Below are positions 52,965 through 59,887 of a DNA stretch of 64,000 bases, one piece after another (the first letter of the stretch is position 1; the number at the start of each line of letters is the position of its first letter). The position numbers and the translations under genes were made by a program. This DNA is from Micromonosporaceae bacterium KJ-029 (GTDB lineage: Bacteria > Actinomycetota > Actinomycetes > Mycobacteriales > Micromonosporaceae), in NCBI GenBank assembly GCA_005402585.1, contig BIFP01000052.1:124001-188000 (forward strand). The letters run 5' to 3'. The notes under the pieces are model-generated. The model had not been told where the DNA came from. It was given only the letters and a program-made list of their open reading frames with translations, and did no database searches.

Positions 52965-54164
52965 ATGGCTTCGGTGATCGTCAGTGGCGCACGGACCCCG
53001 ATGGGGCGCCTGCTGGGCAACCTCAAGGATCTTCCGGCGACGAAGCTCGGCGGTATCGCCATCAAGGCGGCTCTGGAGCGCGCCGGAGTCGCTCCCGACC
53101 AGGTGCAGTACGTGATCATGGGGCAGGTGCTCCAGGCCGGCGCCGGGCAGATCCCGGCTCGCCAGGCGGCCGTGGAGGCGGGCATCCCGATGTCCGTGCC
53201 CGCCCTGACGATCAACAAGGTCTGCCTCTCCGGGCTCGACGCGATCGCGCTGGCCGACCAGCTGATCCGGGCCGGCGAGTTCGACGTGGTCGTGGCCGGC
53301 GGCATGGAGTCGATGACCAACGCCCCGCACCTGCTGCTCGGCCAGCGCGGCGGCTACAAGTACGGCGACGTGGTGATCAAGGACCACATGGCGCTCGACG
53401 GGCTGACCGACGCCTGGGACTGCTGCTCGATGGGCGAGTCCACCGAGCGGCACGGCACCACGCACGGCATCACCCGGCAGGAGCAGGACGCCTTCGCCGC
53501 AGCCAGCCACCAGCGGGCCGCCGCCGCGCAGAAGAACGGCCACTTCGCCGACGAGATCACCCCGGTGGTCATCCCGCAGCGCAAGGGTGACCCACTGGTG
53601 ATCAGCGAGGACGAGGGCATCCGTCCGGACACCACCGCCGAGTCGCTGGCCAAGCTCCGCCCGGCCTTCAGCAAGGACGGCACGATCACCGCCGGCAGCG
53701 CGTCGCCGATCTCCGACGGTGCCGCCGCGGTGGTCGTGATGAGCAAGGCGAAGGCCAAGGAGCTGGGGCTGACCTGGCTGGCCGAGATCGGGGCGCACGG
53801 CAACGTGGCGGGCCCGGACAACTCCCTGCACTCGCAGCCGTCCAACGCCATCCAGCATGCCCTGCGCAAGGGCGGGTTGAGCATCTCCGACCTCGACCTG
53901 ATCGAGATCAACGAGGCGTTCGCCCAGGTCGGTATCCAGTCCACCCGTGACCTCGGGATCAGCCCGGACAAGGTCAACGTCAACGGCGGCGCGATCGCGC
54001 TGGGCCACCCGATCGGCATGTCCGGTGCCCGGCTGGTGCTCACCCTCGCGCTGGAACTCAAGCGACGCGGCGGCGGCACCGGGGCGGCGGCGCTCTGCGG
54101 CGGCGGTGGCCAGGGCGACGCGCTGGTCATCCACGTTCCCGACGCCACTGAAACCACTCGGTGA
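52965..54164 (+). CDS. atoB: Acetyl-CoA C-acetyltransferase (thiolase)
   Basis: A 399-residue thiolase that condenses two acetyl-CoA to acetoacetyl-CoA or runs the reverse reaction. The nucleophilic cysteine is in NKVCLSGLDAI (C87), the histidine in ALGHPIGMSGAR (about 350) and the second cysteine in LCGGGGQGDA near the end. The ATG has CGGAGGC upstream. Its stop overlaps the meaB start (GTGA), linking acetoacetyl-CoA supply with mutase maturation in one transcript. Confidence 0.93.
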   Translation: MASVIVSGARTPMGRLLGNLKDLPATKLGGIAIKAALERAGVAPDQVQYVIMGQVLQAGAGQIPARQAAVEAGIPMSVPALTINKVCLSGLDAIALADQLIRAGEFDVVVAGGMESMTNAPHLLLGQRGGYKYGDVVIKDHMALDGLTDAWDCCSMGESTERHGTTHGITRQEQDAFAAASHQRAAAAQKNGHFADEITPVVIPQRKGDPLVISEDEGIRPDTTAESLAKLRPAFSKDGTITAGSASPISDGAAAVVVMSKAKAKELGLTWLAEIGAHGNVAGPDNSLHSQPSNAIQHALRKGGLSISDLDLIEINEAFAQVGIQSTRDLGISPDKVNVNGGAIALGHPIGMSGARLVLTLALELKRRGGGTGAAALCGGGGQGDALVIHVPDATETTR

Positions 54165-55165
54165 GCGAGTCGAACGCGAACGTCCCGGCCGCGGTCACCG
54201 GATCGGTGCGCCGTAGCCGGGACGTACCCATGCTGGTCGAGCGGGCCCGCGAGGGTGACCCACGCGCGGTGGCCCGGTTGATCACCCTGGTCGAGTCGGG
54301 CGACGAGACGGTGCCGAGCATCGCCGCGGCGCTCGCCCCCTACGCCGGTCAGGCCCAGGTGGTCGGCCTGACCGGTTCCCCCGGGGTGGGCAAGTCGACC
54401 ACCACCAACGAGCTGGTGCGCGCGCTGCGGGCCCGGGGGCACCGGGTGGGCGTGCTGGCCATCGACCCGTCCAGCCCGTTCACCGGCGGCGCGATCCTCG
54501 GCGACCGGGTGCGGATGCAGGACCATGCCACCGATCCGGGCGTCTACATCCGCTCGATGTCCAGCCGGGGGCACCTCGGCGGGCTGTCGGCGGCCACTCC
54601 GCAGGCGGTGCGGGTGCTGGAGGGCGCCGGCTGCGACGTGGTGCTGGTCGAGACCGTCGGGGTGGGGCAGGCCGAGGTCGAGGTGGCCTCGCTGGCCGAC
54701 ACCACCCTGGTGCTGCTGGCACCCGGGATGGGCGACGCGATTCAGGCGGTCAAGGCCGGCATCCTGGAGATCGCCGACATCTTCGTGGTCAACAAGGCGG
54801 ACCGCGACGGCGCCGACGCGACCGTCCGGGACATCCAGGGCATGATCGCCCTCGGCGAGCGCGGGCCGGGTCAGTGGCGTCCGCAGGTGGTGCGGGCGGT
54901 GGCCGTCCGCGCCGAGGGGATCGACGACATCGCCGCGGCGATCGACAAGCACCGTGGCTGGCTGGTCGAGCACGACGAGCTGCGCCGCCGCCGCGAGGCG
55001 CGGGCCGCCGCCGAGATCGAGGCCATCGCGCTCGGCACGCTGCGCGCCCGGATCGGCTCGCTGCGCGACGGTACGCACCTGCCGGCGCTCGCCGCCGAGG
55101 TGGCGGCCGGCGCGACCGACCCGTACGCCGCCGCCGACGCGTTGCTGGCCCAGCTTTCCGGCTGA
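54161..55165 (+). CDS. meaB: MeaB, G-protein chaperone of B12 mutases
   Basis: A 334-residue G3E-family GTPase that protects and loads adenosylcobalamin-dependent acyl-CoA mutases. Walker A GSPGVGKST (about 72-80), the MeaB block DPSSPFTGGAILGDRVRM, and NKADRDGAD (G4 motif) are intact. It would serve the products of icmA, just downstream, and ecm. The GTG start overlaps the thiolase stop. Confidence 0.93.
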   Translation: MSESNANVPAAVTGSVRRSRDVPMLVERAREGDPRAVARLITLVESGDETVPSIAAALAPYAGQAQVVGLTGSPGVGKSTTTNELVRALRARGHRVGVLAIDPSSPFTGGAILGDRVRMQDHATDPGVYIRSMSSRGHLGGLSAATPQAVRVLEGAGCDVVLVETVGVGQAEVEVASLADTTLVLLAPGMGDAIQAVKAGILEIADIFVVNKADRDGADATVRDIQGMIALGERGPGQWRPQVVRAVAVRAEGIDDIAAAIDKHRGWLVEHDELRRRREARAAAEIEAIALGTLRARIGSLRDGTHLPALAAEVAAGATDPYAAADALLAQLSG

Positions 55166-55253
55166 ACAGAGTCCACTGCGGACCGGCTCGGACGGTTACG
55201 CTCGCACCGCCCCGCAGAGCGCGTGGGGTGGTGTGACGGCCGCTGGAGAGAGC

Positions 55254-55658
55254 ATGGACCACGAGATGACGCAGGAGTTGCCGATGACGCCGGACGCAGT
55301 GGCGGGTGGTCGTACCGACATCTCGGACGAGGTGGTGGAGAAGATCGCGGTGGCCGCGGCGAAGGCGGTGCCCGGTGTGGCCGAACTGGGCGGCGACCTC
55401 GCCCGGTTCTTCAACGCGGTGCTCGACCGGGTCGGGCTGGACCAGGTGGGCGACGCGCGGCGGGGCTGCTCGGCCCACGTCACCGATGGTGCCGCGGTGG
55501 TCAACCTGGTCATCGTGATCGACGCCGGGCACGCGGTGCCCGAGGTGACCGCGGCGGTGCGGGCCGGGGTGACCCAGGCGGTCGAGGCGTACGGGCTGCG
55601 GGTCGACGAGATCAACATCCGGGTGGACGACGTGGCCATCGGCGGGCCGGCGGCCTGA
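55254..55658 (+). CDS. Asp23/Gls24-family envelope stress protein
   Basis: A 134-residue protein with the Asp23/Gls24 pattern: ISDEVVEKIAVAAAKAVPGV (about 23-42), VVNLVIVIDAGHAVPEV, and GLRVDEINIRVDDV at the C-terminus. Homologues are peripheral envelope-associated proteins. The ATG has CTGGAGAG upstream. Position between meaB and icmA is conserved in some relatives by my recollection, but a functional link to the mutase is not evident. Confidence 0.8.
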   Translation: MDHEMTQELPMTPDAVAGGRTDISDEVVEKIAVAAAKAVPGVAELGGDLARFFNAVLDRVGLDQVGDARRGCSAHVTDGAAVVNLVIVIDAGHAVPEVTAAVRAGVTQAVEAYGLRVDEINIRVDDVAIGGPAA

Positions 55659-55693
55659 GTCGGCCCAGCTCGGGTTACCGGTCGGTACGAAGT

Positions 55694-55712
55694 TCCTTAT
55701 CGATCGTTCAGG
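55694..55712 (+). promoter_or_regulatory. Candidate operator CCTTA-N-C-NNN-CGTTC (icmA)
   Basis: TCCTTATCGATCGTTCAGG. TACACT (55722-55727), a plausible -10 box, lies 9 nt downstream, the same distance as at hbd. The site covers the -35 region. The icmA ATG is 51 nt further on and has GAGGAG as ribosome binding site. Confidence 0.6.
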
Positions 55713-55763
55713 TAAGGGCTCTACACTCGACGTGCAATCAAGGACTCGAGGAGGAGCCCGGGG

Positions 55764-57452
55764 ATGAACGCCGACGAGATCGCCGCCGGACGGGCCCGCT
55801 GGCAGGCCCGGTACGACGCCGCGCGCAAGCGGGACGCCGACTTCACCACGCTCTCCGGGATGCCCGTCGAGCCGGTCTACGGCCCCCCGGATGGTGCCGG
55901 GTACCCGGGCTTCGACCGGATCGGCTGGCCGGGCGAGTTTCCGTACACCCGGGGCCTCTACCCCACCGGCTACCGGGGGCGGACCTGGACCATCCGGCAG
56001 TTCGCCGGCTTCGGCAACGCCCGGCAGACCAACGAGCGCTACAAGATGATCCTCGGCGCGGGTGGCGGCGGCCTCTCGGTCGCCTTCGACATGCCCACCC
56101 TGATGGGCCGCGACTCCGACGACCCGCAGTCCCTCGGTGAGGTCGGCCACTGCGGGGTGGCGGTGGACAGCGCCGCCGACATGGAGGTCCTCTTCGACGG
56201 CATCGACCTGGCCGGGGTCACCACCAGCATGACCATCTCCGGCCCGGCCGTGCCGGTGTTCTGCATGTACCTGGTCGCCGCCGAGCGGCAGGGCGCCGAC
56301 CTGTCGAAGCTCGACGGCACCCTGCAGACCGACATCTTCAAGGAGTACATCGCGCAGAAGGAGTGGCTGTTCGACCCCGAGCCGCACCTGCGCCTGATCG
56401 GCGACCTGATGGAGTACTGCGCCCGGGAGATCCCCCGCTACAAGCCGCTGTCGGTCTCCGGCTACCACATCCGGGAGGCCGGGTCGACGGCCGCGCAGGA
56501 GCTGGCGTACACCCTCGCCGACGGCTTCGGCTACGTCGAACTCGGGCTGTCGCGGGGGCTCGACGTCAACGTCTTCGCCCCCGGCCTGAGCTTCTTCTTC
56601 GACTCGCACGTCGACTTCTTCGAAGAGATCGCCAAGTTCCGCGCCGCCCGCCGGATCTGGGCCCGCTGGCTGCGCGACGTCTACGGCGCGACCAGTGAGA
56701 AGGCGCTCTGGCTGCGGTTCCACACGCAGACCGCCGGGGTGTCGCTGACCGCGCAGCAGCCGGTCAACAACGTGGTACGCACCGCCGTCGAGGCGCTCGC
56801 CGCGGTGCTCGGCGGTACCAACTCGCTGCACACCAACGCCCTGGACGAGACCCTCGCGCTGCCGACCGACGAGTCGGCCGAGATCGCCCTGCGTACCCAG
56901 CAGGTGCTGATGGAGGAGACCGGGGTGGTCAACGTGGCCGACCCGCTCGGTGGCTCGTGGTACGTCGAGGCGCTCACCGACCGGATCGAGGCCGAGGCGG
57001 AGGAGATCTTCGCCCGGATCCGCGCGCTGGGCGGCGAGGGCCCGCACGCCATAGGCCCGATGACCTCGGGCATCCTGCGCGGCATCGAGGACGGCTGGTT
57101 CACCGGCCAGATCGCCGAGTCGGCCTTCGTGTACCAGCAGGCGCTGGAGAAGGGCGACAAGAAGATCGTCGGCGTCAACTGCCACACCGGCACGGTCGCC
57201 AAGGAGTTGGAGATCCTGCGCATCTCGCACGAGGTGGAGCTGGAGCAGCGCCGGGTGCTCGCCGACCGCAAGACCGGCCGGGACGACGCCAAGGTGCGCG
57301 CCGCGATCGAGGCGATGGTGGCGGTGAGCCGTACCGAGGGGAACATGATCCCCGCGATGCTGGACGCGGTCCGGGCCGAGGCCACGCTCGGCGAGATCTG
57401 CGACGCGCTGCGCGGCGAATGGGGCGTTTACCGCGAGCCGGCGCGGTTCTGA
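55764..57452 (+). CDS. icmA: Isobutyryl-CoA mutase large subunit (IcmA)
   Basis: A 562-residue acyl-CoA mutase substrate domain without a B12-binding domain, as in the two-subunit isobutyryl-CoA mutase. The residues that separate it from methylmalonyl-CoA mutase are Phe80 (IRQFAGFG) and Gln198 (IAQKEWLF), where MCM has Tyr and Arg. These exactly match the ICM pattern known from Streptomyces cinnamonensis. GYHIREAGS carries the conserved histidine. It would need a separate small B12 subunit (IcmB), which is not encoded here. It interconverts butyryl- and isobutyryl-CoA, linking the hbd/ccr butyrate route with valine-derived units. Confidence 0.92.
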   Translation: MNADEIAAGRARWQARYDAARKRDADFTTLSGMPVEPVYGPPDGAGYPGFDRIGWPGEFPYTRGLYPTGYRGRTWTIRQFAGFGNARQTNERYKMILGAGGGGLSVAFDMPTLMGRDSDDPQSLGEVGHCGVAVDSAADMEVLFDGIDLAGVTTSMTISGPAVPVFCMYLVAAERQGADLSKLDGTLQTDIFKEYIAQKEWLFDPEPHLRLIGDLMEYCAREIPRYKPLSVSGYHIREAGSTAAQELAYTLADGFGYVELGLSRGLDVNVFAPGLSFFFDSHVDFFEEIAKFRAARRIWARWLRDVYGATSEKALWLRFHTQTAGVSLTAQQPVNNVVRTAVEALAAVLGGTNSLHTNALDETLALPTDESAEIALRTQQVLMEETGVVNVADPLGGSWYVEALTDRIEAEAEEIFARIRALGGEGPHAIGPMTSGILRGIEDGWFTGQIAESAFVYQQALEKGDKKIVGVNCHTGTVAKELEILRISHEVELEQRRVLADRKTGRDDAKVRAAIEAMVAVSRTEGNMIPAMLDAVRAEATLGEICDALRGEWGVYREPARF

Positions 57453-57575
57453 CACCGACCCCGGCGGGGCGGCTGACCGGCCACCCCGCCGGCCTGATCG
57501 GCACGGGTGACAGTGGCAACTGTCGGGGCCGCGGTTGATCTGAGTTCGGCAGATCGCGTGCGAGACTAGGTAACC

Positions 57576-58484
57576 ATGAGCGACCCACGGATCACCTCGT
57601 CGATCTTCACCCGCGGCGCGGTCGACCTCAGCGCGCTGCGCACCCCTGCACCCAGCCCCACCCCGGCACCGGCTCAGGCAGGTCCCCCCGCCGGAGCGCC
57701 CGGCGGTTCCGTCGGCGGCGTGAACGTCGTCGATGTGACCGAGGCGACCTTCCAAGCCGAGGTCCTGGAGCGCTCGCTGACCACACCCGTGGTGGTGGAT
57801 TTCTGGGCCGAGTGGTGCCAGCCCTGCAAGCAGCTCTCGCCGGTGCTGGAGCGGCTGGCGGTGGAGGGCGGCGGTGCGTGGGTGCTCGCCAAGGTCGATG
57901 TGGACGCCAACCCGCGACTGGCGCAGATGTTCCGGGTCCAGGGCATCCCGATGGTGTACGCGGTGGTCGGCGGGCAGCCGGTCGACGCCTTCTCCGGGGT
58001 GGTACCCGAGCCGCAGCTGCGGCAGTGGATCCAGGCGGTGCTCAAGGCCGGCGGGGTGGCCGTGGCCGAGCCGGAAGACCCCCGCCTGGACGAGGCGGAC
58101 GATGCCCTGATGAGCGGCGACCTGGACGTCGCCGAGCAGGCGTACCGGAAGATCCTGGCCGAGACCCCGACGGACGCCGCGGCCGAGGCCGGGCTGGCCC
58201 AGGTCGGGCTCGCCCGCCGGGTGGCCGGCGTCGACCCGCAGGCGGCGCTCGCCGCGGCGACCGACCCCGACGACGTCGACGCCCAGCTGCTGGCCGCCGA
58301 CATCGAGGTGCTCAGCGGGCTGGCCGAGCAGGCGTACCAGCGGCTGGTGGGGCTGGTCCGCCGCACCGCCGGCGACGACCGGGAGAAGACGCGCCAGCAC
58401 CTCGTCGGGCTGTTCACCATCGCCGGGCCGGAGGACCCCGCGGTCGCCTCGGCCCGCCGGGCCCTGGCCAGCGCCCTGTTCTGA
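57576..58484 (+). CDS. Thioredoxin-TPR protein (CnoX/YbbN-like)
   Basis: A 302-residue cytoplasmic protein: a Pro/Ala-rich linker, a thioredoxin fold (about 55-155) with WCQPCK (C81 and C84), then TPR-like helices (about 165-300, DEADDALMSGDLDVAEQAYRK). This matches YbbN/CnoX chaperone-holdases; the canonical thioredoxin motif is WCGPC, so the Gly-to-Gln change suggests a special redox role. The preceding gap holds GACAGTGGCAACTGTC (about 57508-57523), a possible decayed copy of the CTTGGACAGTT hairpin repeat. Confidence 0.85.
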   Translation: MSDPRITSSIFTRGAVDLSALRTPAPSPTPAPAQAGPPAGAPGGSVGGVNVVDVTEATFQAEVLERSLTTPVVVDFWAEWCQPCKQLSPVLERLAVEGGGAWVLAKVDVDANPRLAQMFRVQGIPMVYAVVGGQPVDAFSGVVPEPQLRQWIQAVLKAGGVAVAEPEDPRLDEADDALMSGDLDVAEQAYRKILAETPTDAAAEAGLAQVGLARRVAGVDPQAALAAATDPDDVDAQLLAADIEVLSGLAEQAYQRLVGLVRRTAGDDREKTRQHLVGLFTIAGPEDPAVASARRALASALF

Positions 58485-58553
58485 GCCACCTGCGACGCCA
58501 GCGCGGGCCGGCCTGACGGCCGGCCCGCCCGAGACCGGAGGACGGGAGCCCAT

Positions 58554-58610
58554 GTGAGCGCGAGGAGTGAGCTTGCGAGCCCCGCAGTCGCGAACGACAG
58601 CGGCTCATGA
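58554..58610 (+). CDS. Short upstream ORF (18 codons) formed by a dispersed repeat
   Basis: GTG at 58554 (with GGGAG 5 to 7 nt upstream) opens a frame of 18 sense codons (MSASRELASPAVANDSGS) that ends with a TGA sharing ATGA with the ATG of the ureohydrolase. Most of it is the 37-nt repeat copy at 58557-58593. Since the ureohydrolase ATG has no ribosome binding site of its own, translation of this uORF may deliver ribosomes to it by re-initiation. The peptide is probably not functional. Confidence 0.55.
   Translation: MSARSELASPAVANDSGS
58557..58593 (+). repeat. 37-nt dispersed repeat, copy 2
   Basis: Starts AGCGCGAGGAGTGAGCTTGC and matches 30342-30378 at 34 of 37 positions. Here it supplies the body of the short uORF before the ureohydrolase gene. 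Confidence 0.85.
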
Positions 58611-59797
58611 TGCGCCGGATCGCCGTCCTCGACGCGCCGAGCAACCTCGGCCTGCGTCCACCCACGCCGACCTCGGTCCCGGGTTGCGCGAAGGCGCCCG
58701 GGGCACTACGCGACCAGGGGCTGCTGCCCCGGTTGCGGGCCCGCGACGCCGGCTGCCTGACCGCGCCCCGCTACGACGCCGGTGACTGGCGGCCGGGCGA
58801 CGGCGTGTGTCACGCGCGGGAGATCGCCGACTACTCGGTGGCGCTGGCCGACCGGCTCGGCGCGATCATCGACCGGGGGGAGTTCCCCGTCGTCCTCGGC
58901 GGGGACTGCTCGATACTGCTCGGCTCGGCGCTGGCCATGCACCGGCTCGGTGAGGCGGTCGGCGGGCGGATCGGCCTGGTCTTCGTCGACGGCCACTCCG
59001 ACTTCCGGCACCCCGGCAACGCCTCCTACGTGGGCGCGGCGGCGGGCGAGGACCTCGCCCTGGTCACCGGCCGGGGCCAGGCCGACCTGGCGGCCATCGA
59101 GGGGCGGCGCCCCTACTTCCGGGACATCGACGTGGTGGTGCTCGGCATCCGCGCGCAGGACGAGTACCGGCTCGACCTCCAGGCCGCCGGGATCATCACC
59201 AGACCGGTGCCGGCGCTGCGCGCCGAGGGCGCGGCGCGTACCGCGCAGTGGGCGCACGAGCAGCTCGCCGACTGCGCCGGCTACTGGGTGCACATCGACG
59301 TGGACGTGCTCGACCCGGCCGTGATGCCGGCGGTCGACGCCCCCGACCCCGGCGGCATCGCCTTCGCCGAGCTGGAGATCCTGCTCGCCGGGCTGGTCGA
59401 CACCCCGCACTGCCTCGGCGTGGAGTTGACCGTCTTCGACCCCGACTACGACCCGGACGGCGGGTACGCCGCCGAGATCGTCAACACCGTGGTGGCCGGC
59501 CTGCGCCCAGTCACCGCCCCGAAGCCGGTGCCGCCCCGGGCGCGTCGTGAGGAGCACGACCGCTCCGCGCCCGCGCCCCGCCGGCCCGCCGGCCGTCCCG
59601 GCCTGCCGCTCACACCTGGCCCGGCTGGGCCGGCTTCGCTCGTGCCGGGTACACCTGGGCTGGGCTCGGAGGGTGTCGAGGCGCCGGTACCGGACGGCCG
59701 CGATCCGGTTCCCGACGATCGGCACCTGGACGGCGCCGGTGCCCAGACGGAGGACGACGCCCGCCCCGCGTCCGCTCCTGGCGGCCTGACCGCCTGA
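58607..59797 (+). CDS. Ureohydrolase (arginase/agmatinase family)
   Basis: A 396-residue protein with the arginase-family manganese motifs DGHSD (128-132) and HIDVDVLDP (about 226-234). The first family motif, usually GGDHS, reads GGDCS (99-102 with C101), so one metal ligand is changed; several actinobacterial members look like this as I recall. The last 85 residues are a disordered Pro/Arg-rich tail absent from typical members. It might act on agmatine, formiminoglutamate or guanidinobutyrate; the sequence does not decide. No Shine-Dalgarno sequence precedes the ATG. Confidence 0.8.
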   Translation: MMRRIAVLDAPSNLGLRPPTPTSVPGCAKAPGALRDQGLLPRLRARDAGCLTAPRYDAGDWRPGDGVCHAREIADYSVALADRLGAIIDRGEFPVVLGGDCSILLGSALAMHRLGEAVGGRIGLVFVDGHSDFRHPGNASYVGAAAGEDLALVTGRGQADLAAIEGRRPYFRDIDVVVLGIRAQDEYRLDLQAAGIITRPVPALRAEGAARTAQWAHEQLADCAGYWVHIDVDVLDPAVMPAVDAPDPGGIAFAELEILLAGLVDTPHCLGVELTVFDPDYDPDGGYAAEIVNTVVAGLRPVTAPKPVPPRARREEHDRSAPAPRRPAGRPGLPLTPGPAGPASLVPGTPGLGSEGVEAPVPDGRDPVPDDRHLDGAGAQTEDDARPASAPGGLTA

Positions 59798-59811
59798 TTG
59801 CCGGCGACCGT

Positions 59812-59863
59812 CGATCTTGGACAGTTTCCGCTCGGAGGAGTCAACGGAAACTGTCCAAGATCG
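59812..59863. repeat. CTTGGACAGTT hairpin repeat, copy 2
   Basis: A perfect 19-bp inverted repeat, CGATCTTGGACAGTTTCCG with its complement, around a 14-nt loop. It lies between the converging ureohydrolase and PBP genes, so it may terminate transcription from both strands. It matches the stem of the hairpin at 44328-44372. Confidence 0.88.
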
Positions 59864-59887
59864 CGAGCGGACCCGGCCGGGTCCGGG

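Noticed and set aside
55764..57452. Methylmalonyl-CoA mutase
   Set aside because: No B12 domain, and the key residues are Phe80 and Gln198 rather than Tyr and Arg.
54789..58553. 1,254-codon antisense frame over meaB, Asp23-family and icmA genes
   Set aside because: It covers three well-supported genes on the other strand and its translation has no known motif.
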